From Saururus chinensis (lineage: Eukaryota > Streptophyta > Magnoliopsida > Piperales > Saururaceae): a DNA stretch of 64,000 nt. The position numbers and the translations under genes were made by a program. Positions 35,349 through 47,657 of the stretch are shown here, piece after piece. The DNA is taken from contig CP141146.1 in NCBI GenBank assembly GCA_035235625.1, positions 23,306,501 to 23,370,500 of the forward strand, written 5' to 3'. The notes under the pieces were generated by a model. That model was not told the DNA's origin and searched no databases. It saw only the letters and a list, made by a program, of their open reading frames with translations. Position 1 is the stretch's first letter; every line of letters begins with the position of its first letter.

Positions 35349-36525
35349 GGCTGCATCTCCGTTCGGTTCCGCTGGTTCTTGTAGGAACCGAACCAGAACC
35401 AAACCCAGAACCGAAAATCTAAAACCGAACTGAACCGAGTATGGAACTGATTTTTTTGGAACTGAACCGGAACGATATGGAACCGGAACTGAACCGAGAA
35501 CCGATTTAGAACTGGCCATGGGTGAGGCCGAAGGAGGCTGGGGGAAGGGGAGGCCGCTGGGAGGCGGGGGAGAGGGGAGGCCTCTAGAAGGGGGTGGAGC
35601 CATGGGGCGTCTCCCCATGACCAAAGATTTTTTTTCCGGCTGGCTGTGCATGATGGTGGGCTGGCATGGGAGGAGGAGAGGGAGAAAGGGCGGTGGCGTG
35701 AGGCGTGAGGCAAGGGCCGCGAGGCGCAGGCGGCGGCTTGGTGGTGGTGTGAGATGGCGAGGAAGAGAGGGAGAAAGGGTGGGGTAACGGCTGGAGGATC
35801 CGCTTTGGCCCAGAATTGGCGCAGATAAGCTGCTGGGTGCTCGCCCCCACCAACCTTCCATCCTCCATCAGGTTCTAGAGCCATCTCTTGTCGTCCGGCG
35901 TCCAAATGATGTCCGACGAGTTGAAGGCCAATCTGGACGAAGCTCCCGTATGATAGGACCTTGATCCGGTTAGACGGGAGGGGCTGGCCGGGGAGGATGG
36001 TGTCCGTGGGGTAGTCGAAGCTGCTCCAGAGGCCGTAGGAGAGGCGGCCGGTGTCGGAGAGGTTGAGGGATGAGTTGGGCTGGGAGGTGGAGCTGGGGAG
36101 GAGGTTTTGGCTGGGGGAGGAGGAGGGATCAGTGAGGGAGAGGAGGCTGGAGGGGGAGATGGAAAGGGGGTCCGACGGGAGGGGCTAGCCGGGTAGGTGG
36201 CAGACGAGGCAGCAGAGAGAAGGAGAGCAGACAGGAGGACAGTGGCGGATGGGTGGGCGAAGTGTGGAAGGAGGGGGGAGTGGGTAGGGTTAATAAGATG
36301 TGATTCATCTCAACCGCTCATTCAAATGAACGGTTGAGATTAGATTCAAAATAAAAAATTAAAAGATACACGGTTCGGTTTGGGTTTGGTTTCGGTTTTT
36401 TGTAAGCCGGAACCGAACCGAACCGAAAATGATTCGGTTTATTAACTTAAGGAACCTAACCCGAACCGAACCGACTAATTTCGGTTCGGTTCTACCCAGT
36501 TCAACTCGGTTCAGTTTTTTTGGTG
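35349..36525. mobile_element. hAT-like element carrying host gene sequence
   Basis: Inserted in LTR C after ACTAGCTTACCAGGGGA; the LTR resumes near TGCTTACC. It begins TAGGGCTGCA, like Ac/Tip100-type TIRs, and both ends hold inverted GGTTCGGTTC / GAACCGAACC repeats (35355-35515 and 36365-36520). The right TIR is degenerate and no clear 8-bp TSD is seen, so the boundaries are approximate. The GC-rich interior carries a lectin receptor kinase fragment. Frames at 35307-35905 are mostly compositional. Confidence 0.6.
35880..36265 (-). pseudogene. G-type lectin receptor-like kinase, N-terminal fragment
   Basis: On the minus strand, 36262-36190 reads a signal-peptide-like ATVLLSALLLSAASS. After a frameshift, 36140-35880 reads SSLNLSDTGRLSYG, then LWSSFDYPTDTILPGQPLPS, the conserved end of the bulb-type (B) lectin domain of S-domain receptor kinases (family pattern L..DTGNL...LW.SFDYPTDT.LPGQ). 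No EGF, PAN, membrane or kinase part follows. The piece lies inside a hAT-like element and is very GC-rich compared with the surrounding LTR, so it was probably captured from a host gene. Confidence 0.75.
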
Positions 36526-39500
36526 CTTACCGAAACTATTGAGGACTTCCTTTTTACGATTTCCAGGGGTGAGCAAGTACACTTATGCTTCTGCTGATTA
36601 AGCAAGGTTGTTTTCTCAACTGTGAGATATTCACCAATGATTGTTGAATGAATAGAGAAGATAATGATCATTTACATGAGTTGTGTAAAAACAATGATGC
36701 TTATGTTACATGTGTGATTATGGAATAGATTTACATGATTATACATGATGGTATGTGTTGGTTACACTTGATTTGCAGGGTGAATGTGGATGTTGAGTAG
36801 TGATTATGCACGATAAGTTTATATGAGGATTGATTCATATAGGATGTGATTATGATAATGAATTTTATATGTTTACACGAGGTGTATATGTGTTATGAGC
36901 TATGGATGAACCCATGATGCACATGTGGCATTGATATGTACTTATGGAATGTGGGTTATAACATGATATGTAGGTGGCATGACTATGTGGTGAAGAAATA
37001 TGTTATATATAGCATGATATGTGAGTGTCATGATTGTGCTAATGAGATATGTTATGTAAAGAATGATATGCAGGTAGCATAAGTATATGCTTATGGATTG
37101 TACATTATGACACAATACATAGGTGGTATGGTTAAGTGTGATTGTCCCATGGTGAATGGGCATAGTGCATGATTATGTGATGAATGTTATGTTGATTATG
37201 CATGTGATGTCATTATGAATTTAGTTTTTGTATTAAACCCTTGCTAAGCATTGGCTCACCCCTCTTTGTTTTGTGTTTTGTCTTGGGGCTACATGTCGTG
37301 CCATGCAGGTTGTTTAGACGAGTTCTATGTTGAGCATGAGAACGGTGCTAGTCATTGAGGGGTTTTGTTTATAGAGATCAGTTGATGATGTTAGTTTGAT
37401 TACATGAGATGTTGAGATTTTACTTTAAACTTTACTTCACAGTTTGTTAGCCATGGATGGCTTAGCCTTACGGTAGCCATTGTGGGCTTGATTATGTTAT
37501 GACTAATTGATGTGGGTATGAGTGGACTAATATTTTAATTAGTAGTCCTTTATTTGCTCATTTTTCTTTTGTACAAAGTATTTGTGCGCAACTCCATAGT
37601 GTATATACCTAAGGTTGGGTTAAGTCTTCTGCAATCCAACTCCACTTAGTCGCACCACGTAAACGCTTACTCCTTGGACCGGGTTCGGATCAGGGTAGCA
37701 TGTGCAAGGGCATGACACTTTTCTCATAAATCTAATTCTTTAGGACTATGATGAGTTATGATTACCTATAAATGATATTGTGATTGCATGAGTGCCATCT
37801 TTGAATTATGATTTATTTTTAGTATGGATATGATCATACTTATTTAGGTTTAACATGATATTATACTTGTCTTGAACCCATATTTCGACTTTTTCTTCAC
37901 ATTTACTCCATGATTCCAGTAGGATATGACTATTATAAAATTATGGATGATTGCATATCTAACATTTATTATAGTTTCTTCATGTTTCATATGTTCTAGC
38001 CTAGGTTTGAACACTACTATGTATGTACACTCTTGCATAGATATCTATGATTTTATTTGACACAAATGGACTATGTTTCATGCACATATAGAGTGATTAG
38101 AGTATGTTTACTTATAAACAAGGTTAATCATGATAAGCCATGATTGATCAATTGGATGCCATTGGCTATTGGATTAATCATTTAGAGGCTTATCAAAGCA
38201 ATTTTGCATCCTAAAGGACATGGTTTCGTTTTGCGCTCCTTTAAGAACGTGGTGCCTCTCCGGGTTGAGATGAGCTGATTTTCTATGTGAGTTAATTTGA
38301 AAAGTTATTTGGACCCTGAGAATCCAAGATGGTATATTCGTGTGCACTGGCTTACCAAGCTCCTCTAGTTTTTCTTTTAGAAATTTGGACTTTCCCCGCA
38401 AGGATTGTCCTGGGCGAACAAGCTGCTCTTGTTTTCCTTTTTGGAATTTGGACCTTCCCTTCTAAGGATTGTCCTTGGTGAGCTAGGGGTACCTTCCCAG
38501 TTAGAGAACCTACCCAAACCACTCTAGTTTTCCTTTCTAGGAATTCAGACTTTCCCGTAAGGGATTGTCCTGGGCGAGCGGGTGTGATTGTTTTTCTTAA
38601 TTGTGAGACATTCACCAATGATTGTTGTATGTGTTTGGGAGGTAATTCTCATTGACATGTGTTTGAACAATGTTGCTTATGTTACACATGTTATTTTAGA
38701 ATGGATTTGCATGGATATGTAAGATGGTGTGTGGCTGATACACTTGATTTTGCAGTGTGAATGTTTTATTGAGATATGATTATGCATGATATGAATGCTG
38801 AGAGTTGATTTATATAGGATGTGATTGTTAATGAGATTCATATGATTATACATGATGTGTATATGTTTTATGAGCTATGGTTAAACCCATGATGCACAGA
38901 TGACATGATTATTTGCGTATGAAATATGGATTTAATCATGATATGCAGGTGCCATGATTATGTATTTATGGAATTGATTATACATCATGATGTGTAGGTA
39001 GCATGATTATGTATATATGTATGGATTGTGAATTACAATATAATGCACAGGTGGCATGGATATATGTGATTTATTCGATAATGAATGGGTGGGCCAATGA
39101 TTATGTGATGAATATTATGTTGATAATGTCATTGATATCATTATGACTTTACTTTCCATATTAAAATCCTTGCTGAGCAATAGCTCACCCCTCTTTGTTT
39201 TGTGGTTTAGTTTTGGGGCTTCATGTCATGCCATGTAGGTGCTTCAGATGGCTGTACATTGAGCATGAGGATGACCACGGTCATTGAGAGGGGTTATAAA
39301 TGCTTGGTTTTATGTTTGTTTGTATCCATGTTATGTCAAGCTTATACATTTGACTCTACTTCACACTTAGTTTAGTCATTGTTGACTTGGATTTGTTTAG
39401 CCGTTGTTGGCTTGTTTTATATGATAACTAGTTAATGTGGGTATGTGTGGACTAAGATATTAATTAATAGTCCCTTATTTTTTTCCATTTGCGTTTGTAC

Positions 39501-39649
39501 AAAGTGTTTGTGCACTTACTCAATTCTGTGTTTACCCAAGGATAAGTTAAGTCTTTCGCACTTCGACTCTACTTCGTCGCGCTGCGTAACCGCTTACTCC
39601 TTGAACTGGGTCTGGGTCGAGGTGGCATTTGCTAGGGCATGACACTTAG

Positions 39650-40729
39650 CCTTACCTAACTAGCCAATTCTAAGACAACTTAAATGTGTATTTTCTCCCC
39701 CTACAAACATGGGAATTAAGGTCCTCTAAGACAAGCTTTCTAATTTAAATTTGTAGTATTTTCTTTTTATTGTCTTGAGTACCCTTCTTAGGTGTGGATG
39801 TGTGGAGATTGCTTCTTGACCCAATATTTTTTACTCTGGTTTCATTATTTTGAAAATACACGTGAGTTTTTGTTGACTTATTAGGCAATTTACTCAAGTT
39901 AGAAGACACCCAATTTACCTTAGTCTTAGATTTGTTCATGACTTGTTTACTAAGGTATATTAGGTTGTCATAACTTGAATTTGTCTAATTAAGAAAGACT
40001 CATGATTATCACCCTTGTGATGCACTAGTTTACTAAGGTATATTAGGTAAACCTAAGTCTAACTAAGTTTCTCCCATGGTTAGACTTTGGACTTTGATTC
40101 CTCAGTGGTACTTAGGTTTTGGCACATTGTCAACTTATGTAATAACCTTCCTAGTGTGCATGGGTTTTTTGGTTTTGACAAACTTAGTGACACCATTAGA
40201 CTTTGTAGAATTAGTCTCTTTAAATCTTAGTCCTCTTTTATCACTACCATCCTTTCTCATGTACAATATCTTGTCTAATTTTTTTTGCCCTAAAGTGAAT
40301 GATTTTAATTTTTCTTGAGAAATTTTCAATTCACATCCTAAATATTCAAATTTCTTCAAATAATTTTTATTTGTCTCTACTCTTTAATGAACTTCATTCT
40401 CTAAGAATTCTATCTTTCCTAGAAGATTACTTTTATCATATTTGAAGCCATTAACTTCTTTATTAGTAGACACTAGTTTAAATTCTAAAGATCTAGATTT
40501 TTTTCTCCCTTTCTCAAGTTTACTTCTCAAAATTTTTACCTTATTCTCTAGTGATTCCTTATCTTCAACCAATTAAAATTAGTCAATAGAAATAGATTCA
40601 ATTGTCTCCTTATGCAATTTTACAATCTTCTCTAACTTCTTACACTTTGTACTCAATTCTGTGGTTTGCTTGAAATAACTTTCAATATTAAAATTTTCAT
40701 CATCACTAGAAGAACAATAATTAGACATG
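39650..40729 (-). pseudogene. SIRE/Maximus-like copia gag, partial
   Basis: Minus strand. It opens at ATG 40729 with SNYCSSSDDENFNIESYF, continues through a coiled-coil-like Lys/Glu/Leu stretch (40572-40384, MVEDKESLENKVKILRSKL) and the gag signature KLDKILYMRKDGSDKRG with downstream FVKTKKP (40359-40135). A Lys/Asn-rich part follows (39939-39745, KTKVNWVSSN). A stop near 40575 and shifts break it. It continues as the fragment at 31868-31942 beyond LTR B. Pol is not seen. Confidence 0.7.
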
Positions 40730-40918
40730 ATGATTCAATCAAACCCAAGAAAACAAGTTAAAAAAAACACACCAAAATCACCAACAACAAACCGTTTGGA
40801 AACAATCTGTGAAGAATTTAGCAAAACTCACACAACCAACTTGAGATATGCATGCAAAACATGATAGATAGCATGAACTAAACTCATTTTTTCTAATAAA
40901 TGAACATTAGCTACCACT

Positions 40919-42120
40919 TGAGAGTTTAATATTTGTCTAATCGACGTTGTGGATCACTAGATTGCTCCTAAAATTAGTACTTCAACAAGTAAGAATTAAG
41001 GGTTCCAGCTTCTATGTGCATAATTTTTTTCTTTAGTGAAAACAAAAGAAACCTAAACTCTATGTGCCATTTATGATTAATCTATCAATAATCAAACCAT
41101 AAAGCATGTAAGATCACACAAGGATTTAACGTGAAAAACCCCAATTAGTGTAAAAAACCACGATAGAATTTCAACGGCTAAATCAATGCACTAGCAATCA
41201 AGACATTACATCGACATAAGCAAACCACTGACCTTTATTGTTAACTTAACCCAAAAACCTATTTTTGCTTAGATCTCCTACAAATTTCTTTCCTTGATGG
41301 TGTTTGAGTGTTCTCCCCCAAGCACTTGAAACTTTCTTCTTCCTCCTTACTTTGTCTTTGTCTTCTTCTAGCCTTCTACAACTCCTTCGAAATCTCCTTT
41401 TAGTTGTTGAATAGCTTCATAAATTCACCATTGAAAAGCTTCATATGAACCCTTATTAGAAAACAATGTGAAAGGGGTATAAACCCTTTTTATCTAATCT
41501 CCTCTAGGTTTTCCTCTATCACATTTTGTTATTTCTCAACCCTTATATAGATCCTTCATTCAGTTTAGGTCTTTGACATGAATAAGGAAATAAATTGAAA
41601 TAGGAATGGCTTAATTAGGGTCACTTATCTATGACGCGATCGATCCTTTACCTTTTTTTCGTGCACGATAGTTTAAGTGATCGATTCATGAGAGCAATCA
41701 ATCAATGAATCTCGGCTTCATTTTACATAGGGTATAATCAAGTGCCGGATCGATCATTTTGATTAACTATCTTCCTAGTTATCGATGGTTTTGCCTGCAA
41801 TTTGACTATTTTTCCATTTTTACCCTAAAACCTTATGAAATGTCTAAAATCACTTATGAAACTTGTCCATGTAATTTTGGTATGCGAATGTGATGTGAAG
41901 AAGCTTCAAAAACCTTCAACATTCTTCAATCTTCTGTCTTGATCCATAAGAACATGTCTGTTCTTATTTTTCAAGTTTGTCAATTTCAAATCTAACTCGA
42001 ACACAACAACCTCAAATCAAATTCTAAGACTCAATACATACGCCAGGTTTTTAAACATAATTTTGATAAAGAATTTAGCCAATCAACTTGACATATGACT
42101 CATATATTCTTACGTTGCCA
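40919..42120 (-). mobile_element. 5' LTR of the SIRE-like copia element
   Basis: Left edge TGAGAGTTTAAT (LTR end ...CTCTCA on the minus strand) is followed downstream by AG and TGGTAGC, which looks like a decayed TGGTATCAGAGC primer binding site (40911-40916). Right edge is about 42120 (minus-strand start TGGCAACGTAAG). Two other copies of the LTR are at 48690-49160 and 59341-60678. It contains GATCGATTGAT-type motifs at 41630-41790. Confidence 0.65.
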
Positions 42121-43390
42121 TCTATGAGCAGTGAGGATGGAGCACTGAAAGTAGGGAAGTAGCACTACAATAGGTTAAAAACTCGATCTATGTAGCCATA
42201 AACTCATTGATGGTCTCTTGATCTTCACCACATAAGACCTCATGTCTTAAAACTCCTAAGATGAACTTCTATGATTATAGAGTTCCTCCTATGATTCCTA
42301 TGCCTATATAAAGAAATATTTGGCTCAAAATTGAGAGTTTAGAGTAGATTTTCTAAACAAAAGAAGGGACGAGAAGATGGAAGATTATTCAAAGTTTTCA
42401 AGGGAGATTCAAGAGCTTTCTTCTACCATGAAAGACTAGATTTTTCTTTTACTTAGGAGTTGATGAAATTATAAATATATTTCAGTTTCCTTTATTTTTA
42501 ATTTAGATCTTAGTTGTGAATAATGACAATTGTATAAAAAGGATTTCCTTTTTAATGGAAGAGTTTTTCATGCTTATTCAAATCTATATTGATTTATTGT
42601 CTTGTAGATGATAGATTGATATGATTTTGATATTTACATCAATTCTAATTTCTATGATTTAGATGAGATGGTCATGCAATAGTTTAATGTTCATATAATT
42701 AATAAATTAGACGAGTTATACTATGATTAGACAAGTCATGCCTATATTTTAGTTTAGTGTAGATAATACGTGCTATTTTGGAAGATAGTTCATGCCATGG
42801 ATTTATTTACTGATTCTTTCTGAAGTAATTCTAGCTTGTAGCTAAGAATACTTGTTCATATTCACATTAGATTTAGATTAAAGGTTAAGAAATTGTTATG
42901 GTTCTATAGTGGATTCGATTTTCGAAGTAATTTTTATCATATTGATCTCTTCCTTTTAATTTTGTGATTACTTTCTTTGCTTAATTTAAGTTTAAATTCT
43001 TTACAGTTTTTAATATATAAATTCCTCTCTTAGATTTAGTAATAATTCATCCGTCCTTGATGTTCGATAAGCCTTAAATAGTTATCATAGTACAATTACC
43101 TTGTACACTTCCAAGGGGTTTAATTATAAACGATTAGGGTCACGTTAACGAGAACATGATATATAGTTCTCGTGTATTTAAGAACACGATATTTGAAATA
43201 ATGGGATGAATGTGTTTATTAATTGTGTGTTAAATAACATGATAGTTTATTTTGCATTTTCTTTGACACACGATTGAATAGTGTATCATGTTTTCGTTCA
43301 CACATCTTTGGATTTGTCATTATAGTCGTAATGCAAACACCAAGAGTGCTTTCATCCATGTGTACCTCACAGGCTATTTCTATCTTCTGA
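42121..43390. other. Unassigned AT-rich stretch
   Basis: No coding region. CCTATATAAAG at about 42303 could be a TATA box on +, and the stretch 43070-43140 (CCTTGTACACTTCCAAGGGGTTTAATTATAA) is reminiscent of Tat/Athila-type LTR ends, but I cannot define termini. Imperfect GTTCTCG..AACACGA palindromes begin near 43140. Confidence 0.3.
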
Positions 43391-43419
43391 TTGCAAGATG
43401 AAGACAAAAGAGGTTCAAG

Positions 43420-43752
43420 TGGTATAATCCGCTAAAGTGTAAACTTAGTCACCACTTTGTTGACATTGACAATATTAGACTCCATACTGCCCTTGACATG
43501 GAGAAGATCTTGAATATAGAGGGTGTGACAAAGTAGTATTTATCAAAATTCTCTTGATGTCCTTGTCAAGAGACATATGAAGATTGCGACATCTTTTTGA
43601 TGTACTATGTGGCACAGCTAGTGGTAGAATTTCTTCAACCAAAATTCACGCAAATAAAAATCACCATGTTGGTGAGACCACATATATGTGTGTGTCTTCT
43701 GCATGGGAAAATTGAGAACAAGTTCAATGCATCTTTTGATGAGTTATAATTC
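43420..43752 (+). pseudogene. Ulp1 (C48) peptidase C-terminal fragment
   Basis: On +, after a broken segment reading VDIDNIRLHTALDMEKILNI and a stop, the frame CPCQETYEDCDIFLMYYVAQ matches the C48 pattern P.Q.N..DCG.FVM.YM. The catalytic Cys is kept (EDCDIF), the preceding Gln is present, and the usual Gly after Cys is Asp. The His/Asp half is not recognisable upstream. It ends at a TAA near 43750. Confidence 0.6.
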
Positions 43753-44334
43753 TTTTTTTCATGTATGTAATATTAAAACTTTCATTAAAACTTTTGTGTA
43801 AGTAATATTTTAACTTTGTCTATGTGATTTTCGAACATTTTATTTGCATAGTATGCATACTTTTGTCTGCTATTCTTCTCTTCAAAATTTTTGTGTTACA
43901 TTGTACACATAGTTTCAAATTGTTTTTGAACATTTTGAGTATGTCATGTATTTATTGTGTAATCGGGAACTTGAACTCCCTTTCATCGTGTTACCGATTA
44001 CAGTATATGTATGCATAATCCCATATGAAAACTATACATTGATCAAGATATTGTGTTATCGAGAACACAAACTTCATTTGGTTGTGTTATGGATAACACG
44101 ATACTCATATACTAGCGTATTTGATACCTTGACATTCATCAAAAAGTGTGTTATAGAGAACATGAATACAAAAATATGGGAATGACATTTCTTCCATTCA
44201 AGTAAAGAATGGGGGTGGATAAGGCAAACCCTAATGATGTTCCCTGTCCTTATGTCTCTTCCCTACTTGTGTGTTCGAATGTTTTCGGCTTCAAGTTGGA
44301 TCAGAAACCACATTTGGATGGTCATCTTGTGCGC

Positions 44335-47300
44335 AACCGCAGCGTTTGCTACTGCATCTCAATTGCCTACATGCTTCACATTTTCGTGGGCCTTTGACCT
44401 TGGGTTGTGTCTCTATTCATTTTTTCCTTGGATGCCCCTCTGTTTGAGTGGGAGTTGTGGGCTGAATGTAGGCAAAACTCTAGTCGGTCCCCACTTGTGC
44501 TAATCTGTCATTGGGACTAATGGCTCTCGATATGTCATTTGATATGTGTATGCAGAGAACCATTTTTTATAGTACTCTAACGTATGAAAGTGTCTATGAT
44601 CAAGTTGTAATTGTTTGTTAACATGATAGCCCCATATGCTGAAACTTTCGCATGTGCAACTACAATTTACCAGATTTACTATATCCGTTGAAGGAATATC
44701 ATGATAATGAAACATTATAGTGTTATTGAAAACATGATAGATCATGTTATTTTAACGTAATGAAAAATATTTAGTCGTGTTTTCAAAGACACAAAAATGG
44801 AAATGGTGTGATGACAATTACACGCTTTTGTGGATAATGTATGAACAAACACATGACATTATTTACATTTTACTTGGTGGTATAGCTAGATAATATGGAA
44901 TTCATCCTTTGATACTGACAATACATAAACATGCCATACTTCTTCTATTTTTCCATCGATTTGTTTAGGAGCAAATGGGGTTAACTTGTCAGTCACATTT
45001 TGGACATCTATTCGACGTTTCTCAAATAGTGAGGTTGTGTGTTCCCTTATATGCTCAATTAAACAAATAATAGCCATCACCCTAGCTGTTTTGAACATTG
45101 CAATCACACTTTTAGACCTATTTGAGCTGAGTGTTCCATATCTTTTGCCATAAAATGAAACATTGGCTCAGTGCTTTGCACCTATCTTCTTCAATAAAGC
45201 AAATGACTCAGGATTATGTTCTTAAATGTTGTTCAATGTGTCCTCTCACACGTTTTATCTAAAAGTTTAAGCGGCCACATGGAGCTTGTTTTTTAGGAAG
45301 TTTATTTTGTTAGGAAGTTTATTTTAAAAATGTCCAACATTTTTGGTGCCATGTGATGGATGCAATATCTGTGGTATATAGAGGGAAAAAGTTGATTCAT
45401 AACATTTGCGAAGCTCTTCATTCTATCAGAAACAATTGTGTCCAATTTAGCTGGAGGATAAAATATTAGATAATTTCTAAGCAATTGAAAAAACCAACTC
45501 CAAGTTTTCTCCCACTCATTCTTGATGACTGCAATGCGACACAAAGCATATCATTATTCCCGTTTAGTGCAGTTGCTATCAATAGCTGATCGGGATACTT
45601 TTCCTTCAAGAAAGTCACATCTATGGTTAGCAATGTTCTCAGTGTTATTCTAAAAGCTATTGCAATGGGCCCAAACATCCAAAATACTCTTTTAAAATCA
45701 TAGCCCCCTATAGGTTTAGGAATATCTCATGATATGACAAGAACTACTACACTGTTGGAATTAATCCTTTCTATCTGAATTACGTATGCAACAAGTATGT
45801 GATAGGATTTGTCTGAGTTCCCATTGATTAAATCACACAATGAATTACATACCCAATAAGATTTGATGTAGTCAACATTGAAACTACTTACACAACAAGT
45901 TAACAAGTTGTGTTCTTGATAACTTAAAAAGATAACTAGTAGTGTTTTTGAAAAAACTCGACTTTGTATGCATCGTGTTCCTAGTAAGATGATAAGTTAA
46001 CAAGTAATGTTTTGAAAAAATTTGACTTTATAAGCTTCGTGTTCATGATAACGCATCATGTTAACAAGTCATATTTTTGTAGACACGACTATGTAAACAT
46101 TATATACTTTATGATGATGTGCCTTACCTACATGCCAACATTTCTTGTAGTTCATAGTTATACCACAATGCTTCTAAATATATGTGGCTATACTTTTGGT
46201 TTAATGTTTATGGAATATTTAAAGATTCCATAACATTTTCTTGCAATCCAATAGTGAGATGCTAAAGGGTGGTGAGTTGCCTTCCTTAGTGTTCCACACA
46301 CATGGCCAGGCACTAACCTTGTCACTATCACATTATCTCCTATGTTAGATGCACTTATGTACCACTTGTAAGACAGGTCGGAGCACTTTGCGGCATATAT
46401 ATTCTTGTTCTCATCCACAACCCAATATGTGAAATTTTCCTTTATTACAAAGTCGATAAAGATCCTCATGAAATGTACCAGGCTTTCGAAACGTGCACCG
46501 AATTGGAGTGGATTCTGGTAATCCTTTGCTTGCAAACTATTAGTCATTATCTCACTCTCACTAGTATTTGGTTCCAACAAGTTGAGATCATCGACTATCA
46601 CCCACTCTACCTACGCCTCAACTTCAATATTATTGGGTACCTCATTGTGTCTGAATTTTACACGGTCAAACATACTTTTCATGTCAATTCTGTCATTCTC
46701 GTTCCATTGCTCATCAGCCCACAGTTCTTCAAATTCTTGCCTGTTGGCATTTTCAAGGCTGTATGGGGGATCATAGTTATCAAATGTAATCCCTAACTCA
46801 CCGATTATTGGCAACATTTCTTCAAATCCAGTGTGAATGACTTTTGTAATAGAATATTGCATGATGTGTGGTAAAGATTTGTTGAGTTGAACTCTCATGG
46901 TTCACCCAAATCTAGATTGCATATTAACATGTTAATAAATATATGATATCACTCGACATCATGTATTTGGTAAGACACTTACAAATTTTATCGTGTCATC
47001 GTCAGGACGATATTCATATAAGTCATGTTATTATCTTTACGCTAACACGAATATGTGAGATATTACTTTTGTGTTTCACAAATTAGTTATGTGATTTTAT
47101 TAATATTATTGTATTTTTTAGAATATGATAAAGTATAACATCATGTAATCTACAATTCATTGTTACCTGAGTGTTTCATAAGTGAATTATGTATCATTGA
47201 CTCCCTTCTGCAATAAGCCATTCAAGATGAGGTAAGCTAATACCACAAGTGATTTATCTATATTCACTTTCTGATTCCTTTCCACTGGTGATTTGTCTTC

Positions 47301-47657
47301 ATTAGCTGCATTGTTCATCTCCGCATATAATGATAATACTTCTTTATTTGCCTTCTTATGAATGGAAAACACTGAAGACAATTCATCATCTTCTAATTCA
47401 TACAAAATGGATGGTTGCAAAGATGTAATCAAATAATACAAAGTCACATTACCATTGACGACAAGTCTTTTTTTTACTTGTACTTGCAGCTCGCCGAACC
47501 TTGTTGAGCAATTTATGTTCATCATCCACGCCTTTCCACTTATATACATGTCATCATTGCCTACCTCTGTATTGTAATGGAAGCAAATACCAATCCTATC
47601 CATTATGCTAGTAAAAGGGTGATCGGATCGGTAAAAAAGGAAGTCTTTTTCAGCCAA
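44335..47657 (-). pseudogene. mudrA-like: mudrA-like MULE transposase, broken
   Basis: Minus strand from ATG 47657. N-terminal region 47657-47187, then a gap that looks like an intron (46900-47186). At 46601-46188 is the MuDR DNA-binding domain (FTYWVVDENKNIYAAKC, HVCGT, HYWIARKCYG). The catalytic region is at 45720-45302: FGPIAIAFR, the first Asp in LTIDVTFLKEKYPDQ, GNNDML, and the second Asp in TIVSDRMKSF, with a helical HRYCIHHMA. SWIM remnant SCTCESFSIWG (near 44670) keeps CxC but has lost the downstream C.H. A knuckle remnant near 44388-44335 reads CEACRQLRCSSKRC, with Cys where His is expected. Internal stops and shifts break it. Unlike the first copy, both visible DDE aspartates remain. 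Confidence 0.83.

Larger units (their letters stand above)
33188..37717 (-). mobile_element. Solo LTR C nested in LTR B, TSD CTTTT
   Basis: Starts TGTACGATCTCTAAC and ends GGGCATGACA on +. It is flanked by CTTTT at 33183-33187 and 37718-37722. The sequence of LTR B to its left (TTTCTTGTTC) resumes directly at its right (TCTCATAAATCTAATTC), as the alignment with LTR C itself confirms. At 4.53 kb it is longer than its relatives because of the ~1.2 kb hAT-like insertion near 35349. Confidence 0.92.
31948..39644 (-). mobile_element. Solo LTR B (with nested LTR C), TSD CTTAG
   Basis: On + it starts TGTAAGATCTCTAC and ends GGGCATGACA; the minus strand starts TGTCATGCCC, the gypsy-type start. It is flanked by CTTAG at 31943-31947 and 39645-39649. 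LTR C is nested inside at 33188-37717; the two parts of B (31948-33187 and 37723-39644) join to about 3.16 kb without gag-pol. It was inserted into a SIRE-like gag region. Confidence 0.9.

Noticed and set aside
35307-35905. 184- and 191-codon minus-strand frames as a complete gene
   Set aside because: Only the upstream part (35880-36265) matches a known protein; the rest is compositional and runs into the GGTTCGG repeats.
44209-44503. Plus-strand frames of 62 and 89 codons
   Set aside because: They are antisense to the C-terminal knuckle region of the second mudrA pseudogene.
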